Shown here in pieces: positions 53,792-62,741 of a stretch of 64,000 nt of DNA. Positions within the stretch are counted from its first letter, which is position 1; each line of letters starts with the position of its first letter. This DNA is from Pseudomonadales bacterium (GTDB taxonomy: Bacteria; Pseudomonadota; Gammaproteobacteria; Pseudomonadales; Azotimanducaceae), in NCBI GenBank assembly GCA_022827905.1, contig JAJEIQ010000057.1, positions 1 through 64,000 on the forward strand. Direction: 5' to 3'. The translations under genes and the position numbers were made by a program. The notes beneath the pieces are model-generated. The model was not told where the DNA came from. It ran no database searches and saw nothing but the letters and a program-made list of their open reading frames with translations.

Positions 53792-55660
53792 ATGCCGATG
53801 GATCCCGCCATCGAGGCACTGGTAGGCGAGTACGACTTCGATCCCGCCGAACTGGTGGCCATCTACGCACGGGAGCGCGACAAGAGGCTGCGCCCCGACA
53901 AGAACGATCAGTATCTGGAAGTCACCGGCGAGCACTCGAAGTTCCTGGACGATCCCTACGCCGAACCCGTCTCCGCACGGGAACCGCTCCTCGACACGGT
54001 GGAAGTGCTGGTAATCGGCGGCGGCTTCGGAGGCGTGCTCGGCGCGGTGCGTCTGCGCGAGCAGGGGTTCGAGGACATCCGCATCGTGGAGAAGGCCGGC
54101 GACTTCGGCGGCTGCTGGTACTGGAACCGGTATCCCGGCATACGTTGCGATACGGAAGCCTACGTTTACATGCCGCTGCTCGAAAAAATGGGCTATGTGC
54201 CGACGGAGAAATACGCCAAGGGATCGGAGATTCACGATTACATCGTGCGCATCGCCCAACGCTACGGGCTCTACAACGATGTCTGTTTCCAGACCCGGGT
54301 CACTGGCATGCACTGGGACGAGGCGCAGGGCGTCTGGCAGGTGACCACCGACCGTGGCGATCGCATTCGGGCCCGTTTCGTGCTGATGGCCAACGGCCCG
54401 CTGGACCGGGCGAAGCTGCCGGGCATCCCCGGCATTGACCGGTTCAAGGGCCACATGTTCCACACCTCCCGCTGGGACTACGATTTCACCGGCGGCGACT
54501 TCGACGGCAATCTTTCAGGTCTTCGAGACAAGCGGGTCGCCGTCCTCGGAACCGGCGCTTCCGCCGTTCAATGCGTGCCGCTGATCGCGGAAACAGCGCA
54601 GCATCTTTACGTGATTCAGCGCACCCCCGCAGCCGTCGAACCCCGCAACAACCGGCCGACCGATCCACAATGGCGGACCGCGCTAGCCCCTGGCTGGCAG
54701 GCAGTGCGCAAGGAGAATTTCAACCGCTGGGTGACGGGAGATCCGTCTGGCGAGGACATGGTGGACGATGGCTGGACAGCGATCGGCCGCCTGCTTGATC
54801 CCACTGCCACCTGGGCCGCCCCCCTCATCGGCCGGCCGCTGACGTCGGAAGAAGGCCAGTACATCAGCAACATCTTGGACGACAAGCAGATGAACGCCCT
54901 GCGGCAGTGGATCGACGATGTGGTGGACGATCCCGAAACGGCGGCGAAGCTCAAGCCGTGGCACCGGCGCTGGTGCAAACGGCCCCTGTTTCACGACGAC
55001 TACTACGCTACCTTCAACCGGCCCAACGTCACGCTGGTGGACACCGACGGCCAGGGCGTCGAGCAGGTCACAGAAACCGGCGTCGTTGCAGGCGGCGTGG
55101 CGTACGACGTGGACTGCCTCATCTTTGCGAGCGGGTTTGAGGTGGGCACCGCCTACCGTCGCCGGGCGGGATACGACCCGGTCGCGCGCGATGGCCGCAG
55201 GCTGAGCGAGCATTGGGCCAACGGCATGCGCACCTTCAAGGGGTTGCACATCCGCGACTTTCCCAACTGCTTCTACATCGGCTTCGGCCAGAACGCCAAT
55301 GCGACCAATTTCTGTTTCATTCTCGATGAGCAGTCGCAGCACGTCGCCTACGTGCTGGCCGAGATGCGCCGCCGCGGCGCAGGCCGTGTCGAGCCGACGC
55401 CGGAGGCTGTGGATGCCTACGTGGAGGAAGTGAGCCCGCTGGCCATCAGCCAACTGGAATTCTGGGTCGATTGCACGCCGGGCTATTTCAACGGCGAGGG
55501 GGACCACGACGACCCCAACGGCTTTTTCGCCAACCTGCACCCCGCTGGCACAGTGGTGTTCTACGACCAACTACGGGCTTGGCGGGCAGAGGGAAATCTG
55601 CGCGGTCTGGAACTTGACGGCCGGGAGGTGGACGGTGCGCAGGCGTCCAGCGCCGACTGA
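53792..55660 (+). CDS. Baeyer-Villiger monooxygenase
   Basis: 622 residues. FAD fold at VLVIGGGFGGVLGAVRL, NADPH fold at VAVLGTGASAVQC, and between them the Baeyer-Villiger fingerprint FKGHMFHTSRWDYD. It inserts oxygen next to a ketone to form an ester or lactone. The N-terminal 70-residue extension (ARERDKRLRPDKNDQY) is typical of cyclopentadecanone- and steroid-type BVMOs. The product could be opened by the hydrolase at 46545. Confidence 0.93.
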   Translation: MPMDPAIEALVGEYDFDPAELVAIYARERDKRLRPDKNDQYLEVTGEHSKFLDDPYAEPVSAREPLLDTVEVLVIGGGFGGVLGAVRLREQGFEDIRIVEKAGDFGGCWYWNRYPGIRCDTEAYVYMPLLEKMGYVPTEKYAKGSEIHDYIVRIAQRYGLYNDVCFQTRVTGMHWDEAQGVWQVTTDRGDRIRARFVLMANGPLDRAKLPGIPGIDRFKGHMFHTSRWDYDFTGGDFDGNLSGLRDKRVAVLGTGASAVQCVPLIAETAQHLYVIQRTPAAVEPRNNRPTDPQWRTALAPGWQAVRKENFNRWVTGDPSGEDMVDDGWTAIGRLLDPTATWAAPLIGRPLTSEEGQYISNILDDKQMNALRQWIDDVVDDPETAAKLKPWHRRWCKRPLFHDDYYATFNRPNVTLVDTDGQGVEQVTETGVVAGGVAYDVDCLIFASGFEVGTAYRRRAGYDPVARDGRRLSEHWANGMRTFKGLHIRDFPNCFYIGFGQNANATNFCFILDEQSQHVAYVLAEMRRRGAGRVEPTPEAVDAYVEEVSPLAISQLEFWVDCTPGYFNGEGDHDDPNGFFANLHPAGTVVFYDQLRAWRAEGNLRGLELDGREVDGAQASSAD

Positions 55661-55695
55661 TCAATCGAATCCGGCGCCCTGAACAGCGATAGGCC

Positions 55696-56562
55696 GTGGG
55701 CGTGTTGAACATGGTGGATCTGTCCGGCAGGGTCGCAATAGTGACCGGCGGCGCCTCGGGCATAGGCCGCTCCGCCGCCCAGCAATTGGCGCGCGCGGGC
55801 GCGGCAGTGGCCGTCGCGGATATCAACGGCGAAGGTGCCGAGGAAGTTGCTCGCGGCATTCAGGCCGCAGGCGGCGACGCACTGGCCGTAACCACCGACG
55901 TCGCACAGCCGCCGCAGATCGAGAGCATGGTGGAACGCGTGGTCTCGCACTTCGGAGCGCTGCACATCCTTTGCAACAACGCTGCCGACTTGTCGCTGCT
56001 CGAACGCGACCGCGACCTGCTGCAAACCGACATCGAGACTTGGAATAAAACCTGGGAGGCCGATCTGCGGTCGGTCATGGTCGCGAGCAAGCACGCCTTG
56101 CCGCACATGCTGGCCGCGGGAGGCGGCGCCATTGTCAATGTCTCGTCCGTGGACGGCGCCAGTGGTGACAACACGCGCTTTGCCTATGCGACCGCCAAGG
56201 CAGGCATCAATGTGCTCACCCAATGCATGGCGGTCGCGTACGGCAAATCGGGCATTCGCTGCAACGCGATATTGCCTGGGCTGGTTCTGTCGCCAGCGGC
56301 GACGGACACGCTGGAGGCGCATCCGGCGATTCGGGAGATCTTCCTCGAAAATGTGCTGACGCCGCATCTGGGCACCCCCGAAGAGATCGCCTCGGTGATC
56401 GTGTTCCTAGCGAGCGATGCCGCGTCCTACGTGAATGGGCAACTCATTCGGGTGGACGGAGGACTACTGAGTCACGTACCGCACCTAGCACAACACGAGA
56501 AGTACTTCGCCACCTTGGCAACGAGCGCCGAAGCACCGGGGGATGGCGCCACGAGCGCCTGA
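55696..56562 (+). CDS. Short-chain dehydrogenase/reductase
   Basis: 288 residues from GTG 55696; ATG 55711 is an alternative. AIVTGGASGIGRSAAQQL, CNNAAD, VSSVDGASG, YATAKAGINV. The 30-residue C-terminal extension after VDGGLLSHV is longer than usual. Lies between the BVMO and a SnoaL-like gene in one direction. Confidence 0.88.
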   Translation: MGVLNMVDLSGRVAIVTGGASGIGRSAAQQLARAGAAVAVADINGEGAEEVARGIQAAGGDALAVTTDVAQPPQIESMVERVVSHFGALHILCNNAADLSLLERDRDLLQTDIETWNKTWEADLRSVMVASKHALPHMLAAGGGAIVNVSSVDGASGDNTRFAYATAKAGINVLTQCMAVAYGKSGIRCNAILPGLVLSPAATDTLEAHPAIREIFLENVLTPHLGTPEEIASVIVFLASDAASYVNGQLIRVDGGLLSHVPHLAQHEKYFATLATSAEAPGDGATSA

Positions 56563-56580
56563 CAGCTTAAGGAAACGTTA

Positions 56581-57000
56581 ATGACTGGGACCATGACCAA
56601 TGCGGACGTGACGCGCCGGGTAGTCGAACTGGTGTCGGCCTTCCGGTTCGACGAGCTGGAACAACACATACACGAAGACATCGTCATGGAAGCCCCGTTC
56701 CAGGCGTTCCACGCCGGCCCCATGCGGCGTGGCCGGGCGAAGTTCATGGAGGGCATGTCGTTTGTTCCGAACGTGTTCGACAAGTTCAAACTGAACATCC
56801 ACGAACTCTACGACTGCCCGGAACAGGACGTGGTGGTCTTCGAACAAACCAGCATGGGCGTGTTCGCCGGCAACGGCGCTACCTACCAGAACCGCTACAT
56901 CATGGTGTTCGGTTTTCGGGACGGGCAGATTGTGCTGTGGCGCGAGTTCTACAATCCCGAGATCATGAACGCGGGCATGTTGTTCATGCTTGACGGTTGA
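56581..57000 (+). CDS. SnoaL-like/NTF2 protein
   Basis: 139 residues. HEDIVMEAPFQAF, SMGVFAGNGATYQNRYIMVF and LWREFYNPE are NTF2-like features. Paralogue of the protein at 49443. It ends 7 bases before the convergent ligase gene. Confidence 0.82.
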   Translation: MTGTMTNADVTRRVVELVSAFRFDELEQHIHEDIVMEAPFQAFHAGPMRRGRAKFMEGMSFVPNVFDKFKLNIHELYDCPEQDVVVFEQTSMGVFAGNGATYQNRYIMVFGFRDGQIVLWREFYNPEIMNAGMLFMLDG

Positions 57001-57007
57001 GCGACCT

Positions 57008-58747
57008 TCATTCCAGTTCCCCTATGAGCTGCTCCCGGAGCTTGTATTTTTCGACTTTCATGGTCTGGGTGACCGGCAGAGCCTCGACGATGCGCACGTG
57101 CGTCGGACGCATGAATTTCGGCATTGCGGACAGTGCCCATTCGCCGATTTCCTGTACGCTCAGGGAAGCGCTGCGCTCCGGCACGATGAAGGCGCCGATG
57201 TCGTCCTCGGAGCCCTCGCGCGCGGGAACGGCCACCACGGCGCAGTGGCTCACCCCCGGGTGGTTGTTGAGCAGCGTCTCCACTTGGGTGGCAGCGATGT
57301 TCTCGCCCCGCACCCGGATGAAGCCCTGTTCGCGGTCCATGAAGCACAGGACGCCATTGTCGTCGGCGGCGACGATGTCTGAAGAGTGAAAGCAGCCGTC
57401 CCGCAACGACTCCGCCGTGGCTTCGGGCCTGTTCAGGTAGCCTCGGAACAGGATGCCGGGCCGCACCGGTCGCATTATGAGCCTGCCCGGTGTGCCGGCC
57501 GGCGCCGGCTTGCCCTCCCGGTTCACCACCACAGGTTCGTAAACACCCGCGGTCTTGCCCATGAATCCATCCGGCACCGGTTTCGAACCGTCGAGTATGG
57601 CGTGCTGGCCCGCCATCGCTCGAACGATGTCTCGGATTTCCTGTTTGTCGTAACCCTTCCAGAGGTGTGCGGGGGTGCCCCGAGCATCGCCAAGTTCATC
57701 GATCAGGCCCGTGGCCCCGAGGCCGAGTTCCGTGGAACCGTAGCCGACGGCAATGAAGTCGAAGCCGAAGCGCCGGGCCAGCGTGCGGTGGTTGGCGGGC
57801 AATGGCTGCATGTGGGCGCGAATGATTGGGTTCTCCCGGTCGCTGGAATGCGCCGGCTGCTGCATCAGCCAGTCGTTCATGACATCGAGCAGCAGCGTGA
57901 TGCTGGCTCCACTCAAGTGGATCCGACGCCAGAAGTCCGCGGGACTGAAGCGGTTCCAGACGGCGATGGAGGCACCTGCCCAAGCGGCACGCACCAGGTT
58001 GGCGTAGGCGCCGCCTATGTGGTAGAGCGGCAGATCGCAGTACAGCACATCATCGCGGTGGGTCATGGTTGCGAGCGCCGTGCCGAATGCCCGCAACCAC
58101 CCGTGCGGGTGGATGACGCCCTTGGGATTCCCGGTGGTGCCCGAGGTATAGACGACACTGCAGAGATCGTCGGTTTCGATGGCCGTTGGCGGCCGCGTCT
58201 CGCCAGCGACCGACAATTCCGAAAAGAGCACCGACCGGAAGTCCGCGTGGGGCAAGACCTGGTCGTATTGAGGGTCGAAGTCGGCCTCGTCCTTGGCCGG
58301 TGCATGGACGATCACCCGGGGAATGCCGGCGGTCAATTTGCCCCGACAGTCGTTCAGCGCGGGCACGAGATGCCGATCTGCGATCAGCACCGGCGGTGCG
58401 AGATCGTCGATGACGTAGGCGAGCAGGTCGCCCACGAAACGGTAGTTGATTGGGCAATACAGCGCACCCGTTTTCCAAGCTGCGAACATAGCGAACGCGC
58501 AGACGAGTCCGTTCGTGGAAAGCACGGCCACCCGGTCTCCTCGGCCGATGCCGAGGGCGGTGAGCGAGTTGGCGATCCGGTTGGTGAGGAGATTGAACTC
58601 CCGGTACGTAAAGCGCCGCTGGTCCTCGCCGTAGAAGAGAAACGGCCGATCGGGCTGCGTCCGCACCCAAGTGTCGAAGCGGTGCAGGACGGTGGGTTCG
58701 TCCGTCAACAAACGTTCGCGAACAAGTTCACCTGCAATCATGGACAT
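57008..58747 (-). CDS. AMP-forming acyl-CoA ligase
   Basis: 579 residues from ATG 58747 (ATG 58741 also fits); neither has a clear ribosome site. VVYTSGTTGNPKGV (ATP loop), YGSTELGLG, FHSSDIVAADDNGV and the C-terminal KVEKYKLRE Lys are all present. It activates a carboxylic acid as CoA ester, probably a ring or side-chain acid of the substrate of this island. Confidence 0.88.
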   Translation of the reverse strand: MSMIAGELVRERLLTDEPTVLHRFDTWVRTQPDRPFLFYGEDQRRFTYREFNLLTNRIANSLTALGIGRGDRVAVLSTNGLVCAFAMFAAWKTGALYCPINYRFVGDLLAYVIDDLAPPVLIADRHLVPALNDCRGKLTAGIPRVIVHAPAKDEADFDPQYDQVLPHADFRSVLFSELSVAGETRPPTAIETDDLCSVVYTSGTTGNPKGVIHPHGWLRAFGTALATMTHRDDVLYCDLPLYHIGGAYANLVRAAWAGASIAVWNRFSPADFWRRIHLSGASITLLLDVMNDWLMQQPAHSSDRENPIIRAHMQPLPANHRTLARRFGFDFIAVGYGSTELGLGATGLIDELGDARGTPAHLWKGYDKQEIRDIVRAMAGQHAILDGSKPVPDGFMGKTAGVYEPVVVNREGKPAPAGTPGRLIMRPVRPGILFRGYLNRPEATAESLRDGCFHSSDIVAADDNGVLCFMDREQGFIRVRGENIAATQVETLLNNHPGVSHCAVVAVPAREGSEDDIGAFIVPERSASLSVQEIGEWALSAMPKFMRPTHVRIVEALPVTQTMKVEKYKLREQLIGELE

Positions 58748-59055
58748 CGAACCGGAAGACTCAGTGGATGCATGCGCCCGGGTGACCCACATCGCCAGCT
58801 TGGCGCGCCCGTCGTTGGCGCATTGCATGGGTTGCCAGCCGCCTTGGACCAAGTTAGCGGGGAAGTCTTGGAAAAGCCAGCGTCCTGCGGTCCGCTCGCA
58901 AACCCAATGGCTATCCCGCAGGGTGCGCTCACGAGAACGGCATGCGGATCGCGCATGGGGTCGCCTGCGACATCGAACGCTTGGAGCAAATCGAGCGGCT
59001 CGCCGAAGTGCAGGAAGTTGATCGGACAGGACACTAAGACAGGAAAGGACAGGCA
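58748..59055. other. 308-base gap between divergent ligase and KstD-like genes
   Basis: No intact gene that I can defend. On the minus strand two different frames carry protein-like text (INFLHFGEPLDLLQAFDVAG in one, AGRWLFQDFPANLVQGGW in another), which could be a frameshifted remnant or chance open frames in GC-rich DNA. The right end carries the AAGGA ribosome site of the next gene. Confidence 0.35.
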
Positions 59056-60732
59056 ATGCAGATGACCGAAACGGCCGAAGCCCTGACCGCCAACGTGGAA
59101 AAGCCCAAGGTGGTCGAGAACCCGGACTCGGTAGATTGGACGGCCGAGGCGGATCTCGTGGTCGTCGGCTTCGGCGGCGCTGGGGTCGTGGCGGCGCTCG
59201 AAGGGGTGCAGTCGGGGGCGAGCGTGCTGGCCGTGGACCGATTCACCGGCGGCGGCGCCACGGCGATGAGCGGAGGCGTCGTCTACGCCGGCGGCACCCG
59301 TCACCAACGGGAAGCGGGCTTCAACGACACCGCGGAGGAAATGTTCAAGTACCTATCGTTCGAAGGCGTTCCGGTCCGTGAGGATACGCTACGGCGCTTC
59401 TGCGAGTCGAGCAACGAGAACATCGAATGGCTGGAGCAGTTCGGCGTTCGCTTCGGCTCCGCATTTTTTGACGAGCGCATCGCCTATCCGCCCGACGGCT
59501 TCTTCCTTTACTACTCTGGAATGGAGAAATTCAGGGGCGAAGCGGCCAGAGTCGCTCCGAGGGGCCACCGCACGGTCGGCAAGGGCCCCACTGGACAAAA
59601 CTACTTCGCTCCCCTTAAGGATGCGGCGTTGCAGGGTGGAGTTCGCTTCATGCCCCATGCGCCGGTGCGCCGCCTGATCGTGGACGGGAATGACCGGGTG
59701 TTGGGCGTGGAAGTTCAGGCCATACCCAAGGAGAGCCAAGCGGAGCATGAGGCGCTGTTCCGCCGTGTCAACCCGTACAAGATGGGCAACGGAGAAACCG
59801 CGGAACGAGCCATCGCCGCTTGCCGGGAGTTCGAGCAGCGCGTGGATGGCAATCGGCAGTCAATCCGGGCCCGCAGTGGCGTGGTGCTGGCGGCAGGGGG
59901 TTACAATTACAACTTGGAACTCTTCAGCCGTTATCGGCCAGTCATCCGGGAAGTCTATCGTGAGATCGTGCGCGGGGGATCGATGGGTTGCGACGGCAGT
60001 GGCATCGAACTCGGCACCACGGTCGGCGGCGCGCTCAGCCACATGGACCGGCTGTTCGTCACTAAGCCGGTCTCGCCTCCGGAGTCCTTTGTTTACGGCG
60101 TGCTGGTCAACGCCGAAGGCAAGCGCTACATAGCGGAGGATGCCTACTTGGGCAACGTCGGCTGCATCACTTCCGAACAGAGCCAGCTAGGCCTAGCCTG
60201 GCTGATTCTCGACCGCCGCGTGTTCCGCAAGGGCCTCAAGCAACTACTCTGGCCACTGAAGACCGCATTGTCCTGGTGGGGCCTGCCGGCGCTCATCAAC
60301 ATCTTGGTGGGCGGCACCAAACGTGCCCGCACCATCGAAGCGCTGGCGGAGCGCTGCGGTGTGGACAGCAACGGGCTGCGCCAGACCATCGACGACTACA
60401 ATCGATGCGCGGCTCGGGGCGAGGATCCCGAACACGGCAAGCTGCCGGTGCATATCGAGCCAGTCGACTCGCCGCCATACGTCGCGCTCAACATGTCGAT
60501 GCGCAACAAGTGGTCGTTCTCCGGCGCCATGCCTTATGGCGGCCTGACCGTTGACGAAGACACCGGGGGAGTCACCCGCGCGGACGGCACGGTGATCGGC
60601 GGGCTGTACGCTGCCGGCCGCACCGCCTTGGGTGTCTGCTCGGAGAGCAACTTCAGTGGGCTGTCGATCGCCGATACGGTCTTCTCCGGCCGCCGCGCGG
60701 CACGGGCCGCATTGCGAGTCAACGAACCCTAG
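59056..60732 (+). CDS. FAD-binding dehydrogenase, 3-ketosteroid delta1-dehydrogenase-like
   Basis: 558 residues. FAD fold at LVVVGFGGAGVVAALEG, then TGGGATAMSGGVVYAGGT, YSGMEKF, and the C-terminal NKWSFSGAMPYGGLTVDEDTG region followed by GLYAAGRTALG. The architecture fits the KstD/fumarate reductase flavoprotein family; the C-terminal SGAMPYGGL is the steroid-dehydrogenase-type substrate loop. AAGGA precedes the ATG. Whether it is a true KstD cannot be settled by reading. Confidence 0.85.
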   Translation: MQMTETAEALTANVEKPKVVENPDSVDWTAEADLVVVGFGGAGVVAALEGVQSGASVLAVDRFTGGGATAMSGGVVYAGGTRHQREAGFNDTAEEMFKYLSFEGVPVREDTLRRFCESSNENIEWLEQFGVRFGSAFFDERIAYPPDGFFLYYSGMEKFRGEAARVAPRGHRTVGKGPTGQNYFAPLKDAALQGGVRFMPHAPVRRLIVDGNDRVLGVEVQAIPKESQAEHEALFRRVNPYKMGNGETAERAIAACREFEQRVDGNRQSIRARSGVVLAAGGYNYNLELFSRYRPVIREVYREIVRGGSMGCDGSGIELGTTVGGALSHMDRLFVTKPVSPPESFVYGVLVNAEGKRYIAEDAYLGNVGCITSEQSQLGLAWLILDRRVFRKGLKQLLWPLKTALSWWGLPALINILVGGTKRARTIEALAERCGVDSNGLRQTIDDYNRCAARGEDPEHGKLPVHIEPVDSPPYVALNMSMRNKWSFSGAMPYGGLTVDEDTGGVTRADGTVIGGLYAAGRTALGVCSESNFSGLSIADTVFSGRRAARAALRVNEP

Positions 60733-60962
60733 CTGCGCAGCCTGACGTGAAGCCGAGCGCCGTACAAACTCCCGGGAGTGCTTCGGCGATGTTGTTGCGC
60801 GACCAGTTTGTGTGATCCGCCACCTCAAAGCGCAGCGGGTCGACGTCGGGGCCTAGGCTCAAGGCGACACTTCCCCTCTGCCTGGATATTGACTTTTGAA
60901 CAAACCCATTGAATGCTACTTCATCTACAATTATCCTTTCAATAGACGAGGGTCTGATTGGC

Positions 60963-61310
60963 ATGGCGAATGACATGTCTGCCACTCGATTGCCTGAACG
61001 GTTCGCGGAACTTGAGCCGTTCGTCGAAAAATGGGATCTGCCCGATATCAACAGCCGTTACGCCGCGAGGCTCTCGAGTTCCATGGACGACATGCAGGCA
61101 TTCAACGACGCCATGGTCACGCGCGCCGAGGATATCAAGTCATGGCTCGACGCCCGGAGTTTCGACGATTACACGGAGAACGACCGATGCTTGGCACGAC
61201 TCATGTTCGCCTATGCGATCGTGGCGCAGTCCGTTGAGATCTACAAGCAGCCGGCCGTGCCCGACGCGGGCAATCGCATGTTCGATGTTGTTCTCGAACC
61301 GAAGATGTGA
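60963..61310 (+). CDS. Small conserved protein of unknown function, paralogue B
   Basis: 115 residues from ATG 60963 (Met at 60975 also possible). Related to the 110-residue protein at 45754: FVEKWDLPDINSRYAARLSS, RAEDIKSWLDARSFDDYTE and CLARLMFAYAIV align over nearly full length. It sits 53 bases before a Rieske oxygenase gene, as its relative sits before the ferredoxin gene. No fold recognised; mostly helical. Confidence 0.75.
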   Translation: MANDMSATRLPERFAELEPFVEKWDLPDINSRYAARLSSSMDDMQAFNDAMVTRAEDIKSWLDARSFDDYTENDRCLARLMFAYAIVAQSVEIYKQPAVPDAGNRMFDVVLEPKM

Positions 61311-61363
61311 TCGTGACCCGGCTTGGTGCCAGCGGGTGACACGGGTCAGCGGAAGGAGCGCAA

Positions 61364-62686
61364 ATGTCTGAGAACTACTCGGTCGGCATCGACCCGTCCG
61401 TGTTGGCGAAAGAACCGGATGAGAAATGGACCGACAAGTATCCAGACATCGACGAGTCCCGAGTCAGCTACGAAAGCATGACCTCCCCGGAGTTCTACGA
61501 GCTCGAACGGGAAGCCGTTTTCCGCCGCAGCTGGCTCTACGCGGGGCGCGCCGAATGGGTTGACCGGCCCGGCCAGTTCTTCACCAAGGAGTACGAGGTT
61601 CTCAGAAACTCGATCATTGTCGTGCATGGCCACGACGGCAATGTCCGAGCTTTCTACAACGTTTGTCCGCACCGGGGCAACAAGCTGGTCTGGAAGGACG
61701 AGCCCGGGGAACCCATCGAAGGGGTCTGCAACCGCTTCTACTGCAAGTACCACGGCCTCGGTTACGGCACCGACGGGAAACTTGAGGTTCTAACCGATCG
61801 GGAATCCTGGTTCGGCGACCAGGGCACGGAGCTCGCGCTGGCGGAAATCCCGCTCGCTTCCTGGAACGGCTTCCTGTTCGTCAATATGAATCCAGGCGGG
61901 CCGGAGCAGACGCTCAGGGAATTCCTCGGCGACTACTACTGGGAGGGCTTCGGCTGGCCCTTTGAAAAACTCACCGAGCGCTTCGTGGCGCGGGGCGTGA
62001 CGCAGTGCAACTGGAAGGGTCTCATGGATGCGTTCAACGAGATCTATCATGGCGTCTACGTTCACAAGGAGGCATTCCCCTACCTGCAGAAGATGGATTT
62101 CGATGCGCTGCAGGCCATGCATGTCAAGACGATGGCCCTAGTCGGGCAGCATGGCTTCTACATCTCGCCACGCAATCCCCAAGGCCTGTTCGTGACCGAT
62201 ATCGAACGAATTTCACAATGCACGGGCACCGGCCCGCAATACCCAGCGGCGGAGGACCTTACGCGACTGCCGCCGGCCGCAAACCCAATCCATACGGACG
62301 ACTGGGGAACGAGCAGCCACTTCATCTTTCCCAACATTCAGATACAGTTCTACTATCCCAACTGGTACCTCGTTTATCAGTACTGGCCATTGGCCTACAA
62401 CAGGATGCGCTTCGAGATCGACTGCCACTATCAGCCGTCGAGAAACTTCTCCGAGCTGATCTCGCACTATGGACATGTGGCAACCTTCTGGGATGCGGCC
62501 CTGCAGGACATCAACAACCTGGAGGCGACGCAGAAAGGCCTTGAAATGGGCGTGTTCCAGAATTGGCCGCTAACCGATCAAGAACTCATGATTCGCGGGT
62601 TTCACCGTCAGATCTACCATCACGTGACCCGGTACAGGGAAGAACGGAACCTGGACGGTGCCGCCATTGGGCCAGAGCGGCACTGA
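61364..62686 (+). CDS. Rieske ring-hydroxylating oxygenase alpha subunit
   Basis: 440 residues. Rieske ligands Cys101, His103, Cys127, His130 (CPHRGNK, CKYHG). The catalytic iron region reads NWKGLMDAFNEIYHGVYVH, with His229 and His234; the Asp that normally bridges the Rieske and iron centres is Glu226. The C-terminal third-ligand segment QDINNLEATQ is kept. No beta subunit or reductase lies nearby, so it is probably a homo-oligomer fed by the ferredoxin at 46131. Confidence 0.93.
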   Translation: MSENYSVGIDPSVLAKEPDEKWTDKYPDIDESRVSYESMTSPEFYELEREAVFRRSWLYAGRAEWVDRPGQFFTKEYEVLRNSIIVVHGHDGNVRAFYNVCPHRGNKLVWKDEPGEPIEGVCNRFYCKYHGLGYGTDGKLEVLTDRESWFGDQGTELALAEIPLASWNGFLFVNMNPGGPEQTLREFLGDYYWEGFGWPFEKLTERFVARGVTQCNWKGLMDAFNEIYHGVYVHKEAFPYLQKMDFDALQAMHVKTMALVGQHGFYISPRNPQGLFVTDIERISQCTGTGPQYPAAEDLTRLPPAANPIHTDDWGTSSHFIFPNIQIQFYYPNWYLVYQYWPLAYNRMRFEIDCHYQPSRNFSELISHYGHVATFWDAALQDINNLEATQKGLEMGVFQNWPLTDQELMIRGFHRQIYHHVTRYREERNLDGAAIGPERH

Positions 62687-62741
62687 CCCAAAGGCATGCA
62701 CACGCTTTGCCAACGAACCACTCGGAGCTAGTCGTCGAACC

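Noticed and set aside
57386-59065. 559-residue plus-strand open frame
   Set aside because: Antisense to the acyl-CoA ligase, whose AMP-binding motifs are complete.
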